Of a stretch of 64,000 bases of DNA, positions 8,515-17,424 are shown piece after piece. The translations under genes were made by a program, and so were the position numbers. Each line of letters opens with the position of its first letter. Position 1 is the stretch's first letter. The notes under the pieces are model-generated. The model ran no database searches. It was not told the DNA's origin and saw only the letters and a program-made list of their open reading frames with translations. Source of the DNA: VXYL01 sp965199915. GTDB taxonomy: Bacteria; Pseudomonadota; Gammaproteobacteria; Pseudomonadales; Azotimanducaceae. The stretch is taken from assembly GCA_965199915.1 (NCBI GenBank), contig OZ241348.1, positions 1,426,001 through 1,490,000 on the forward strand, written 5' to 3'.

Positions 8515-8978
8515 CCAGCGCCACGCGCCTTCGGGTGCATCGTCGGACGCCGACCGCGGGGTGGTTGGTTGTCGAATGACACCCAAACACTACCAACCGG
8601 CGCACGGCTAGTTGGCAGCGCACCCGTGAGTCGGTGCGGGCGGGCGCTAGCCCCCGAATCAAGACTGCGACGCGCTTCGGCGCGACATCCTACCCTCGGC
8701 GGCAGAAAGGGCCGCCAACGGGTGGTCTGGCATCTCACTGGGCGCCCCAATCAAGCTCATAGGGACAATATCACATCCGCCAAGCAGAGCTCTTTCCCCT
8801 TCCCCATGTGGGCATCACGGAAATGGTTCCCACCCGCGGCCGAGGACGCCATCGCCAAAGCACCCACCTCGCGCGGATGCGCGATGACCAGCTGCGCCCG
8901 GCGTGGCAAGCCGCCCGCGCCGGAAAGCGTACTATTGTGCGCGTGCGCGAGGCGTGCGTGAGAAGCCAAGGGACGAGA
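8515..8978. other. Gap between the toxin island and tusD
   Basis: This 464-base stretch contains the amine-oxidase fragment described separately (8695-8760). Nothing else was recognised. Open frames running into tusD from 8808 have no similarity to TusD before 8979. Confidence 0.5.
8695..8760 (-). pseudogene. 5' fragment of an amine-oxidase gene (direct repeat A, copy 2)
   Basis: Read on the minus strand from an ATG at 8760, this encodes SEMPDHPLAALSAAE. The intact amine oxidase has NEMPDHPLAAISAAE at the same point. Similarity stops after about 22 codons. The fragment has the same orientation as the intact gene, about 1.9 kb away, with the transposase remnant and toxin between. It is either the far border of an insertion that duplicated the target or the stub of a deleted paralogue. 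Confidence 0.8.
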
Positions 8979-9326
8979 TTGCGAATAGACCTTCTGGTGC
9001 AAGGTGCGCCACTGGTGACGTCGGCGGTGAAGAACGCCTTGCAGTTCGCGCAGGCAGCCGTCGCCGCGGGGCACGAGGTCGGCCGCGTGTTCTTCTACAA
9101 GGACGCAGTCGCCATCGGCAACCGGTTTGCGGACGACAAACACGGACTGCGGGCCGCGTGGATCGATTTCGGCAGTCGCCACGGCGCGGAATTGGTGTTG
9201 TGCGTCGCCGCGGCCGAGCGGCGCGGCGTGGTGGAGAAACACACGCTCGCCGAAGGGTTCTTGGTTCGCGGGCTGGGTGTTTTGGTGGAGACCATGGCGG
9301 AAAGCGACCGCTTGGTTTCGTTCTGA
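8979..9326 (+). CDS. tusD: Sulfurtransferase complex subunit TusD
   Basis: TusD forms the TusBCD hexamer with TusC and TusB. The hexamer relays persulfide sulfur from TusA to TusE during 2-thiolation of tRNA wobble uridine. The chosen start is TTG at 8979, preceded by AAGGGA; it gives 115 residues beginning MRIDLLVQGAP, in line with the family. The active-site cysteine is C75 in ELVLCVAAAERRG (position 78 in E. coli). It is the first gene of a four-gene cluster in the standard order D-C-B-E. No tusA lies nearby. Confidence 0.9.
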   Translation: MRIDLLVQGAPLVTSAVKNALQFAQAAVAAGHEVGRVFFYKDAVAIGNRFADDKHGLRAAWIDFGSRHGAELVLCVAAAERRGVVEKHTLAEGFLVRGLGVLVETMAESDRLVSF

Positions 9327-9354
9327 CTGCCGGCTGGCACCAAAGAGGCGAACA

Positions 9355-9681
9355 GTGAAGAGCGTGCTGTACATCATCCGCCGTCCGCCGAGCGTGCTGG
9401 CCGACGAGACCACGGATCTGATACTGGTGTCCGGCGTGTTCGAGCAGCCAACCTCCGTGCTGTTCTTGGACGAAGGCGTGTGGCAACTCAAAGGGCTCGA
9501 CCAGCGGCAATCGTCCGTGAAGGCGCTTCCCACCTACGATGTGGACGCGCTGCACGTCGCGGCACAGAGCTTGGAACGGTTCGGTTTGCACCTCCAAGAC
9601 ATCGCGCTTCCGGTGCGCGAAGCCGATCCGCCCGCCATCCGGCGGCTCATCGCCGAGCACGACATCGTGATGACGGATTGA
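9355..9681 (+). CDS. tusC: Sulfurtransferase complex subunit TusC
   Basis: A 108-residue DsrF-like protein starting at GTG 9355, with an AGAGG site about seven bases upstream. The opening KSVLYIIRRPPS is typical of TusC, as is the body with FLDEGVWQL. It lies 28 bases after tusD and directly before tusB, and forms the heterohexamer with them. TusC has no catalytic cysteine of its own in the known complex. The gene position makes the assignment firm although the sequence family is divergent. Confidence 0.88.
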   Translation: MKSVLYIIRRPPSVLADETTDLILVSGVFEQPTSVLFLDEGVWQLKGLDQRQSSVKALPTYDVDALHVAAQSLERFGLHLQDIALPVREADPPAIRRLIAEHDIVMTD

Positions 9682-9683
9682 CC

Positions 9684-9950
9684 GTGGCCACCTTGCATAT
9701 CCTGTCCAATCCGGCCGCCGCCGAATCCTGCGCGCGGGCGCTTGCCGCCGAGGATCGGTTGCTCCTGTTGGCGGACGGCGTTCGCGCGCGCGGCGCGATG
9801 GCCAACGCCAAAACCGTTTGTGTTGGCGTTCTGCGCGATGCGGAGAACCAAGCCACGGCACCCGCCTTGCCTGCCGACGTGCAATCGCTCTCCTACGACG
9901 ATTTCGTGGCGTGGGTGGTGGCTTGCGAACGCAGCGTGACATGGACTTGA
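9684..9950 (+). CDS. tusB: Sulfurtransferase complex subunit TusB
   Basis: An 88-residue DsrH-like protein (ATLHILSNPA, then DRLLLLADGV). Start is GTG 9684, two bases after the tusC stop; TTG 9678, overlapping that stop, is the alternative. Its last ten bases overlap the start of tusE, so B and E are translationally coupled. It is assigned as the third member of the TusBCD complex mainly from order and length. Confidence 0.85.
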   Translation: MATLHILSNPAAAESCARALAAEDRLLLLADGVRARGAMANAKTVCVGVLRDAENQATAPALPADVQSLSYDDFVAWVVACERSVTWT

Positions 9951-10249
9951 AGCTCGATGCGGATGGCCATCTCGCCGATGCCGACGCTTGGTCCGAGCCG
10001 GTGGCGCGGCGTCTCGCGGAGCAGGCCGCCGTCGCGCTGGGGCCCGATCACTGGCAGGTGATCCACGCGGTGCGCCGGTTCCACGCCGCGACCGGCGTCG
10101 CCCCGTCCACGCGCGCGCTGGTCAAGCTGATGCGCGAACAAGCCCCGGCGCTCGGCTCGAGCATTGCGCTGCTGCGTCTCTTCCCCGGCCACTCCGCCAA
10201 CCTGGTGGCCAAGCTGGCCGGCTTGCCGCGGCCGGACCGATGCCTATAA
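9941..10249 (+). CDS. tusE: Sulfur carrier TusE (DsrC family)
   Basis: A 102-residue DsrC/TusE protein that accepts sulfur from TusD and passes it to the tRNA thiolase MnmA. Family features are the N-terminal LDADGHLADADAWSEPVA, the central GPDHWQVIHAVRRFH, and the penultimate cysteine in the C-terminal PRPDRCL that carries the persulfide. The second cysteine found in sulfite-reduction DsrC proteins is absent, so TusE fits better than DsrC. The ATG at 9941 overlaps tusB by ten bases. The next gene is convergent, 25 bases away. Confidence 0.92.
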   Translation: MDLKLDADGHLADADAWSEPVARRLAEQAAVALGPDHWQVIHAVRRFHAATGVAPSTRALVKLMREQAPALGSSIALLRLFPGHSANLVAKLAGLPRPDRCL

Positions 10250-10274
10250 GCGCAGGGCGCAGACACGCGCAACG

Positions 10275-11819
10275 TCAACGACCAACGCTTCCTCCACGCC
10301 AAGTCCGCCAGCACCGCCACGCCCAGTGGGTCAACAGCAGCACGCACAGCGCCTGCAAGGGCCAAGTGACGACGATGAAGCGCAGCACCGCCGTGTTGAA
10401 CACCGCCACGACCAGCACGCAACCATGAGCGAGCAAGGCGCAGGCGGCGGCGGCAACGAGGCCGTCGTCCACAACTCCGGCATTTCCTCGCAAGCGCCGC
10501 CAAAACGCGGCGCCAAGGGCGACCGCCGTGCAAAGCAACGCCACTGCCGCCCCCACGCGGGCCAGCCACACAACCACGAGCGGGCGGGCGGCCGCGGCCG
10601 GCAGCTGGAATATGGTGGCTTCTTGGAACAGCCCAGCGTTGCCAAGGTCGGTCTTGCTCCGCACATAGCGCAAGTAACGGCGCGCGAACGCCCCATCGTT
10701 GATCGAGTAGTAGGTCCACAGCGACAGCCAGTGCGTGCCGGCGTTGGCAACCCAGGCGCGCGGCATGGACAGCAACGTCCGCCAGCCGATCGCGCCAAGC
10801 AACCGGTCGGCGGAAGCGCCCCGCCGCTCGGCGAGTTGCCGGATCGCGTCGGACAACAAGCCGTAGTGGACGCCCTCGATTCGGGACTCCGCGTTGCGCA
10901 GCAGAATCGCGCCCATGCGCCGCTCCGGCGCGGCGGCGATGAGTTCGCGCAACGGTGCCGTCCGACGTCTGGCGTCGGCAAGAAACGCCGAGAGCTGCAC
11001 ATCCCCGATAGCGGCGGGTCGCGGGGACTGGACCACCAACACCGCCTTGGCGAACAACGCGCGGTCGACGATGCTGGGGCGTTCGCCCGCCGAGCCGTGA
11101 ACGCTCTTCCAGACCACCGCCTCCGCCGCGAACACCACCACCAACGGGCCCGCCACCGCCAGCGCCAACCGCCAGCGCCGCCCGGCGAAACGCGGCCAAA
11201 GCAGCCAGGCGACGACGGGCCAAAGCCCCAACATGGCGACGCCGGAGGGACGCACGACCACCGCCAGCCCGCAAAGCAGCGCACCGGCGGCGGCAAGAGG
11301 CGCACTCGGACGCCGCGCCAAGAGCGCCACTACTCCGGCCAAAGCGCAGATCAGCGGAACAAACAAACCTTCCGACAGGATGTAGGCGTGAAAACGCGCC
11401 ACCGCGCTCGCACCGAGAACGCCCGCCGCCACCGCCAAGGCGAGCCATGGCGCCCGCAACGAGCGCCAGACCGCGCAGCCCAGAAAGCAAACCGCCATCG
11501 CCAGCAACAGGAGTTGCACCCGCGCGACGGCAACGGCCGTGCCGAAAACGCCCTGGACGAGCTGCACGAAGACCGGATAGCCCATCCATCGGTAGCGGGA
11601 AGACGGACGGTCCAAGAAAAACGTTTGGCTGTCGCCATGCATCGGGCTTGCGCCGAGGGGCGACCAAATGTGGCTGCCGACGGGATCATTCCACCACAGG
11701 CCCACATACCCCAGCGCAAGGCCCCCCAGAGCAAGGCCGAAGAGCAGCGCCAGCGCCCGCACCTCGCCGCGCGTCCACCCGCCGCGTGGCGCCGAACGAT
11801 GCGCGCGCAGGGCAAGCAT
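10275..11819 (-). CDS. Polytopic membrane protein, glycosyltransferase-C-like
   Basis: A 514-residue membrane protein with roughly ten hydrophobic segments. After the first segment comes a charged periplasmic-type loop (GDSQTFFLDRPSSRYRWMGYPVF), and a large loop follows the mid-protein helices. This resembles GT-C fold lipid-linked sugar transferases of the ArnT/DUF2029 kind, but no signature confirms it. The chosen ATG at 11819 lies 22 bases after the serS stop; the frame also extends upstream into serS. It is the last gene of the rarA-crcB-serS run. Its substrate is unknown. Confidence 0.6.
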   Translation of the reverse strand: MLALRAHRSAPRGGWTRGEVRALALLFGLALGGLALGYVGLWWNDPVGSHIWSPLGASPMHGDSQTFFLDRPSSRYRWMGYPVFVQLVQGVFGTAVAVARVQLLLLAMAVCFLGCAVWRSLRAPWLALAVAAGVLGASAVARFHAYILSEGLFVPLICALAGVVALLARRPSAPLAAAGALLCGLAVVVRPSGVAMLGLWPVVAWLLWPRFAGRRWRLALAVAGPLVVVFAAEAVVWKSVHGSAGERPSIVDRALFAKAVLVVQSPRPAAIGDVQLSAFLADARRRTAPLRELIAAAPERRMGAILLRNAESRIEGVHYGLLSDAIRQLAERRGASADRLLGAIGWRTLLSMPRAWVANAGTHWLSLWTYYSINDGAFARRYLRYVRSKTDLGNAGLFQEATIFQLPAAAARPLVVVWLARVGAAVALLCTAVALGAAFWRRLRGNAGVVDDGLVAAAACALLAHGCVLVVAVFNTAVLRFIVVTWPLQALCVLLLTHWAWRCWRTWRGGSVGR

Positions 11820-11841
11820 GGCGTTGCGTCGAAGCGCGTTC

Positions 11842-13116
11842 TTAGGCTGGCGACAAGCGCGTTGCGCCGCCCATGTACGGGCGCAGCGCGTCCGGGATGT
11901 GCACCACGCCGTCGCCATCCTGCCAATTCTCCATGATGGCGATGAGGGTGCGCCCCACCGCCAGGCCGGAGCCGTTCAGGGTGTGGACGTATTCGGGCCG
12001 CCCGGAGTCGGGATGCCGGTAACGGGCCATCATGCGACGCGCTTGAAAGTCCAAGAAGTTGCTGCACGAGGAGATTTCCCGATAGCGGCCCTCGGCCGGC
12101 AGCCACACTTCCAAGTCGATGGTCTTGGCGGCGGCGAAGCCCAGATCGCCGGCGCACAGCGCGACCGCGCGATACGGCAACTCCAGCTTGCGCAGGATGG
12201 CCTCCGCATGCGCCGTGAGTTCCTCCAAAGCGCGCCACGACGCCTCCGGCACCACGATCTGCACCAGTTCCACCTTCTCGAACTGGTGTTGGCGGAACAT
12301 GCCGCGTGTGTCCTTGCCGTAGCTGCCGGCCTCGCTGCGAAAGCACGGCGTGTGGGCGACGAAGCGCAGCGGCACCTGGTCCGCCGCCAAGATGCGTTCG
12401 CGCACCAAGTTGGTCACCGGCACCTCGGCGGTGGGAATGAGGAATTGATCCCGCTCGCTCTTGATGGCGAACAGATCCTCCTCGAACTTGGGCAGTTGTC
12501 CGGTGCCCACCAGCGCCGCCCGATCCACCACATACGGCACGTAGACTTCCTCGTAGCCGTGCTCGGCGGTGTGCGTGTCGATCATGAACTGGGTGATTGC
12601 CCGTTGCAGTTTCGCCAGCGGGCCGCGCAACACGCTGAACCGGGCGCCGGAGATCTTCGCCGCCGCCTCCATGTCCAAGAGTTCCGGAGCGAGATCCACA
12701 TGGTCCCGGGGCGTGAAGTTGAAGTCCGCGGGGTCGCGCCACCGGCGCAGCTCCACGTTGGCGGTCTCGTCCGCGCCCGGAGGCACGCTCTCGTCCGGCA
12801 CGTTCGGGATGGTGCGGGCGAACTCCTCCAGCTCCGCCCGCGCCAGATCGAAATCGCGCGCCAAGGCCGACAGGCGGCTTCCCAAGTCCCCCACCGCGGC
12901 GACCAGCGGCGCGATGTCCTCGCCGGCGGCCTTGGCGGCGCCGATGGCGCGGGAGGTGGCGTTGCGCTCTTGGCGCAGCTGTTCCGTTTGCGTTTGCAGC
13001 GCCCGCCGGCGCCCTTCCAGCGCTTGGTATCTGGCCACGTCCAAGGCGAAACCGCGCGCCGCCAAGCGCTCGGCGATGCCGGCGAGATCGCGCCGCAAAC
13101 GGCCGGCTTCGATCAC
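11842..13116 (-). CDS. serS: Seryl-tRNA synthetase
   Basis: A class II synthetase of 424 residues that charges tRNA-Ser. The N-terminal coiled-coil arm (QTQTEQLRQERNATSRAIG) is followed by the catalytic core. Motif 2 is FRSEAGSYGKDTRGMFRQHQ and motif 3 is GSGLAVGRTLIAIMEN. The GTG at 13116 overlaps the crcB stop (GTGA) and aligns with the usual SerRS N-terminus; GTG at 13122 is two codons longer. The rarA-crcB-serS neighbourhood is common in pseudomonads and related gammaproteobacteria. Confidence 0.96.
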   Translation of the reverse strand: MIEAGRLRRDLAGIAERLAARGFALDVARYQALEGRRRALQTQTEQLRQERNATSRAIGAAKAAGEDIAPLVAAVGDLGSRLSALARDFDLARAELEEFARTIPNVPDESVPPGADETANVELRRWRDPADFNFTPRDHVDLAPELLDMEAAAKISGARFSVLRGPLAKLQRAITQFMIDTHTAEHGYEEVYVPYVVDRAALVGTGQLPKFEEDLFAIKSERDQFLIPTAEVPVTNLVRERILAADQVPLRFVAHTPCFRSEAGSYGKDTRGMFRQHQFEKVELVQIVVPEASWRALEELTAHAEAILRKLELPYRAVALCAGDLGFAAAKTIDLEVWLPAEGRYREISSCSNFLDFQARRMMARYRHPDSGRPEYVHTLNGSGLAVGRTLIAIMENWQDGDGVVHIPDALRPYMGGATRLSPA

Positions 13117-13481
13117 CGGCACGCCCTGCCAAGCAGGTGGCCGAGATAGACCGCCGCGAGGCACGCGAACACGCTGGCGCCAACGTAGGCCAAGCACGCC
13201 GCCAAGCGCCCGCGCTGCCACAGCTCCAGCGTCTGCGCCGAAAACGCGGAAAAGGTGGTGAACGCGCCGAGCACGCCGGCGAGCAGAAACGGCCGCCAAG
13301 CGCCCTCGAACCAAGCCGCGCCGGCGAACGCGCCGAGCAGCGCGCCGATCGCCAAGCTGCCGCCGGCGTTCACCAGCAAGGTGCCCCAAGGCCAGGAGGC
13401 GGGCACCGCAACCAGCTGCACGCCGTAGCGCAACACCGCGCCGCACGCGCCGCCGAGGGCGACTAGGAGCACCGCTTTCAT
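13113..13481 (-). CDS. crcB: Fluoride channel CrcB/Fluc
   Basis: A small inner-membrane protein (~122 residues, four membrane segments) that exports fluoride as a dual-topology dimer. Signatures are GGACGAVLRYG, the WGTLLVNAGGS segment and GAFTTFSAFSAQ, which contains the pore phenylalanines. The ATG at 13481 overlaps the rarA stop (TGATG); GTG at 13484 is one codon earlier. Its stop overlaps the serS start. No fluoride riboswitch is expected inside such a tightly overlapped run, and none is seen. Confidence 0.93.
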   Translation of the reverse strand: MKAVLLVALGGACGAVLRYGVQLVAVPASWPWGTLLVNAGGSLAIGALLGAFAGAAWFEGAWRPFLLAGVLGAFTTFSAFSAQTLELWQRGRLAACLAYVGASVFACLAAVYLGHLLGRACR

Positions 13482-14848
13482 CACTCCGTACCCGGTCGCT
13501 CCCGGCCATCGCCCTGCCGCGCCGCCCGATCGCGCTCGCGCAACCGCCGCAGGCGCTCGGCGATGCGTCCCTCGAAGCCGCGCTCGGTCGGCTCGTAGAA
13601 CACCTCATCCGGCATTTCGTCCGGGAAGTACCGCTCCCCGGCCGCATAGGCGCCCTGCTCCGCATGGGCGTAGCGGTAGTCTTCGCCGTGGCCGAGCGCC
13701 TCCATGAGCGGCGTCGGCGCGTTGCGCAACCGCAGCGGCACCGGCAGCGACGGGTGCTCGCGCACATAGGCCATTGCGCGCCCGAACGCCGTCTCGACGG
13801 CGTTGCTCTTCGGCGCGCTGGCCAAGTACAGCACCGCTTGCGCCAGCGCCAGTTCGCCCTCCGGCGAACCGAGCCGGTGGTAGGCGTCCCACGCCGCCAG
13901 CGCCAATTGCAGGCCGCGCGGATCGGCGTTGCCAACGTCCTCGCTGGCGATGCGCGCCACGCGACGGGCGACATAGAGCGGATCGCATCCCCCGTCCAAC
14001 ATGCGCGCCAGCCAATACAGCGCCGCATCCGGGGAGGAGCCGCGCACCGCCTTGTGCAACGCCGAGATCTGGTCGTAGAAGGCGTCGCCGCCTTTGTCGA
14101 ACCGTCGATACGCCTGCCCGCTGGCCTCGCGCACATGGGCCGCTTCCACGCCGCCGTCAGCGAGCTCGGCGGCGATCTCCAAGGTGTTCAGCGCTCGGCG
14201 CGCGTCGCCGTCCGCCAGCCGCGTCAACAGCCGCAGCGCATCGTCCGCCACGGCCACGCCCAAGTCGCGCTCGGCGGCGCGGCGCAGAACCTCGGCGATT
14301 TGGCCCTCCGTCAACGCCTTGAGCACATGCACCCGCGAGCGGGAGAGCAGCGCGGCGTTCACCTCGAAAGAAGGGTTCTCGGTGGTCGCGCCGATGAAGA
14401 CGACCGTGCCCTTCTCCACATGCGGCAAAAACGCGTCCTGTTGCGCCTTGTTGAAGCGATGCACCTCGTCGATGAACAACACGGTGGCGCGCTGCGGGTT
14501 GATCTCGGCCTGCGCGATGGCGGCGCGCACGTCCCGCACCCCGGCGAGCACCGCCGAGTGGCTTTGCCAGCGGGCGCCGGCGGCAGCGCACAGCAGCCGC
14601 GCCAACGTGGTCTTGCCGGTGCCCGGCGGCCCCCAAAGGATCATGGAGTGCAACACCCCGCGTTCGGCCAACGTCTGCAACGGGCGACCCGCGCCGAGCA
14701 AGTGTTCCTGGCCCACGAACTCGGCCAGCGTCCGCGGCCGCATCCGCTCCGCCAACGGCCGCGACTCCGCGCGCCCGGTGTCTTCTGTCTGGTCGCTTGG
14801 ACTTGCGCCGCCGTCGAGCGCCAATCCGGTCTGCGCCGGCGCCGCCAT
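13481..14848 (-). CDS. rarA: Replication-associated recombination AAA+ ATPase RarA (MgsA)
   Basis: A 455-residue clamp-loader-like AAA+ ATPase acting at stalled replication forks. It has Walker A (WGPPGTGKTTLAR), Walker B (ATVLFIDEVHRFNK), sensor 1 (GATTENPSFEVN), and the C-terminal tetramerisation region with DPLYVARRVARIASEDVGNADP and DEVFYEPTERGFEGRI. Length matches the family. The ATG at 14848 was chosen because the frame upstream of it runs into the permease gene. The downstream crcB start overlaps its stop. Confidence 0.95.
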   Translation of the reverse strand: MAAPAQTGLALDGGASPSDQTEDTGRAESRPLAERMRPRTLAEFVGQEHLLGAGRPLQTLAERGVLHSMILWGPPGTGKTTLARLLCAAAGARWQSHSAVLAGVRDVRAAIAQAEINPQRATVLFIDEVHRFNKAQQDAFLPHVEKGTVVFIGATTENPSFEVNAALLSRSRVHVLKALTEGQIAEVLRRAAERDLGVAVADDALRLLTRLADGDARRALNTLEIAAELADGGVEAAHVREASGQAYRRFDKGGDAFYDQISALHKAVRGSSPDAALYWLARMLDGGCDPLYVARRVARIASEDVGNADPRGLQLALAAWDAYHRLGSPEGELALAQAVLYLASAPKSNAVETAFGRAMAYVREHPSLPVPLRLRNAPTPLMEALGHGEDYRYAHAEQGAYAAGERYFPDEMPDEVFYEPTERGFEGRIAERLRRLRERDRAARQGDGRERPGTE

Positions 14849-14853
14849 GCGCT

Positions 14854-16221
14854 TCAATCCGCGAGGAACACCTGGCGCACGTCGCGCCAGCCCAGCTTCT
14901 TGCCGTAGACGAGCAGCGAGCCGCGGAAGATGCGGCCGCACAGCCAAACCATGCCGAGCGTGGACGCCGCGCACAGCCCCACGCTGAACCCCATCTGCCA
15001 GAGCGGCATGTCCACCAGCAGCATCCGCGCCGGCAAGATGGCCGGCGCCGTGAACGGCAGAAACGCGCACACCAGCACCAACGCGCTGTTGGGCGCGAAG
15101 ATGATGGTCTGCGCGACGATGAAGGCGAGCACCATCGGCAGCATGGCCACGGTGACGCTCATCTGCGCTTCCCAAGGGTTCTCGTGCATCGCGCCCAAGG
15201 CGGCGAAGATGCTGGCGTTGATCAGATAGCCCAAGGGCAGCATGAGGAGCACCACCCAGACGACGTCCCAGCGCACCGCCGGCAGCCCTTTGGGGAAGAA
15301 CTGGCGTCCTGCGTCCTCTTCCACCAACGATGCCGCCTGGGCCGGCGAAAAGTCTGTTGGGATGCCGCCCAAAGCCAAGGCCAACGCCACACCGCCCGCC
15401 AACAGCAGGACGAGCCACAACCCCAGTTGCGTGGCGGCCATCGCGGAGACCGCCAAGATCTTGCCGAGCAGCAACTCGAACGCTCCGGCCGAGGAGACGA
15501 CGATCTCCGCCATGCAGCTGCTCTTCTCCTCCATCACGGCCTGCATCATCGCGCCGCCGTAGATCGTGCCCACCATGAAGACGACCATTGCGATGGCGGT
15601 CGCGGCGGCGCCCGACGTCCGCACGGAACCGGACTGTCCCTCGCCTTCCGTCACCAGCGCCAAGACATTGAAGATCAAGGGCTCGCGCAAGGCGGCGTAG
15701 GCTTCGGGCGACAACTCGTGGCGGGCAAGGCGCGCCTCGCGCACCACGCCGAACACGAACTTGCGCAACGCCTCCTCCTGCAGCACGGATTGCTTCTTTT
15801 TCGCGAAGAACTCGATCGGCGCCGGGCTGCCGTCGTCCGCCAACCCCTCGGGCAACACCAGCAAGCCGTGGTGGCCGCCCGCCCGAACATGGTTCTTGGC
15901 TGTTGCGAGCGGACCCGGAACCGGTGTGAGCCAATAGCCGTCGTCTTCCTCGGCGGCAGCTTCGCGCAGCATGGAGAACAGGCGCCCGGTCTCGTCGAGC
16001 ACGGCGACGCCTTGGCGTTTGGCGCGCGCGGATTCGGACTGCACGGATTGCGACACCAAGGTGCCGACCACCGCGACAACAGCGATGACGACCGCCGGCA
16101 CGAGCAGCGTGGTGAGCAGAAACGCCTTGGTGTACACCCGCCGGACGTATTCGCTAGCGAAGATCACGCGCAGCTGGCCGTGGTTGCCCGACTGCGGGGA
16201 CTGGTCGGCGCTCGGCGACAT
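14854..16221 (-). CDS. ABC-2 type transporter permease (NatB/YhaP-like)
   Basis: A 455-residue inner-membrane permease with one N-terminal membrane segment (FLLTTLLVPAVVIAVVAVV), a large extracytoplasmic domain, and five or more C-terminal helices. The MEEKSSCMAEIVVSSAGAFELLLGKILA region is characteristic of NatB/YhaP exporters. Its ATG overlaps the ATPase stop as TGATG, so the two genes form one transporter. The substrate is unknown; family members export sodium, drugs or peptides. A 44-base internal stretch (15554-15597) is copied at 21280-21323. The gene ends five bases before the rarA start. Confidence 0.88.
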   Translation of the reverse strand: MSPSADQSPQSGNHGQLRVIFASEYVRRVYTKAFLLTTLLVPAVVIAVVAVVGTLVSQSVQSESARAKRQGVAVLDETGRLFSMLREAAAEEDDGYWLTPVPGPLATAKNHVRAGGHHGLLVLPEGLADDGSPAPIEFFAKKKQSVLQEEALRKFVFGVVREARLARHELSPEAYAALREPLIFNVLALVTEGEGQSGSVRTSGAAATAIAMVVFMVGTIYGGAMMQAVMEEKSSCMAEIVVSSAGAFELLLGKILAVSAMAATQLGLWLVLLLAGGVALALALGGIPTDFSPAQAASLVEEDAGRQFFPKGLPAVRWDVVWVVLLMLPLGYLINASIFAALGAMHENPWEAQMSVTVAMLPMVLAFIVAQTIIFAPNSALVLVCAFLPFTAPAILPARMLLVDMPLWQMGFSVGLCAASTLGMVWLCGRIFRGSLLVYGKKLGWRDVRQVFLAD

Positions 16222-17153
16222 CAGTTTTGCCGCCGCCGCGCGGTTGCCGCGCCCACCGCCTCAAGGAAAATCTCGCGCAGCGACGGATAGCTGGCGCGGA
16301 ACAGGTGCAGGGACTCCGCGCCGTCCCGCGCCGCGTCCAACAGCGCCGATGCCGAGTAGTCGCCCAGAAGCCGCAGTTCGGCGCGCCCCTCTTTGCGAGC
16401 GCGCACCTCGACCTGTCCAGCGGCGGCGAGCCGTTCCACGAACGCGCCGTCGCCCTCGAAACCGAGATGCACCGTGTTGCGCCCGAACCGCCGCTTCACG
16501 TCCATGATGTCGCCGGCGATGAGAATGCGGCCGGACGCGATGAGGCAGATGTCGTCGCAAAGCTGCTCCACCTGCTCCATGCGGTGCGAGGCGAAGACGA
16601 TGATCGCCCCGTCGGCCTTGCGTTCGTTGATCGCCCTCTCCATGAGCGCCGAGTTGATCGGATCCAAGCCGCTGAACGGCTCGTCGAGCACAAGAAGCCG
16701 CGGCGCATGCACCAACGCCAGCGCGAACTGCACTTTCTGTTGCATCCCGCGCGACAGTTCGGTGGGACGCTTGTCGCGCCAATCCTCGGCTTCCAAGACG
16801 CGCAACCACTCGCCGGCCGCCCGCCTCGCGTCCGCCTTGGCAAGGCCCTTGAGCCGGGCCAGATAGACCAGCTGCTCGCCGATCTTCACGTTCTTGTACA
16901 GCCCGCGCTCCTCGGGCATGTAGCCGATGGCCGATTGCGCCGCCCGTCCCACCACGTCGCCGAACAGCCGCACCTCGCCGCCATCCGGCTTGGTGATGTT
17001 GTTGACCATGCGCAGAATGGACGTCTTGCCGGCGCCGTTCGGCCCCAGCAAGCCGAGGATGCGACCGGGGCGGGCGGCGAAAGACGCATCGTCCACGGCC
17101 AGCGTGCCATCGTAGCGTTTCGTGACACCGTCGATTTCGAGCATGAAGCCCAT
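16221..17153 (-). CDS. ABC transporter ATP-binding protein (NatA-like)
   Basis: The ATPase partner of the ABC-2 permease, about 310 residues. Walker A is GPNGAGKTS, the Q-loop sits in IGYMPEERGLYKN, the signature is LSRGMQQKVQ, and Walker B is LLVLDEPFSGLD. The MPEERGLY segment is typical of NatA/YhaQ exporters. The C-terminal ~80 residues form the extra domain seen in this subgroup. ATG at 17153 or 17144 are both possible; the second gives the common MLEIDGVTKRYDG beginning. Fourteen bases upstream begins the left copy of the island-flanking repeat, suggesting trxB was once its divergent neighbour. Confidence 0.92.
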   Translation of the reverse strand: MGFMLEIDGVTKRYDGTLAVDDASFAARPGRILGLLGPNGAGKTSILRMVNNITKPDGGEVRLFGDVVGRAAQSAIGYMPEERGLYKNVKIGEQLVYLARLKGLAKADARRAAGEWLRVLEAEDWRDKRPTELSRGMQQKVQFALALVHAPRLLVLDEPFSGLDPINSALMERAINERKADGAIIVFASHRMEQVEQLCDDICLIASGRILIAGDIMDVKRRFGRNTVHLGFEGDGAFVERLAAAGQVEVRARKEGRAELRLLGDYSASALLDAARDGAESLHLFRASYPSLREIFLEAVGAATARRRQN

Positions 17154-17166
17154 TGTACGCTTGCCG

Positions 17167-17205
17167 GGTATGATCGCGCCCATGCCAACAGCGCCCGCAG
17201 CTGAC
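17167..17205 (+). repeat. Direct repeat B, left copy (trxB 5' end)
   Basis: Thirty-nine bases beginning GGTATGATCGCGCCCATGCC match 38746-38784 at all but one position, in the same orientation. The right copy contains the -10-like box and first codons of trxB. The two copies bound a 21.5-kb segment. Confidence 0.9.
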
Positions 17206-17424
17206 AGAGTCTGTCCCTGTCTCGCAACCCTTTGTGGTAGGGTACTCGCGCTTGCTGGGCAACCACTTTGCCGGCACTTCAGAAGCTGTCCCAGCAGGCG
17301 ACAGCGCCATCGCGCCGACCAGCGGCATCTTGGCGGTGCGGCCCACGCGAGACGCTGTTGTGGACGGACGGGAGCCGGGCAATGCCAATAAGCCGATGAT
17401 CTTGCGAGCGGTCGGAAGTCTGCG

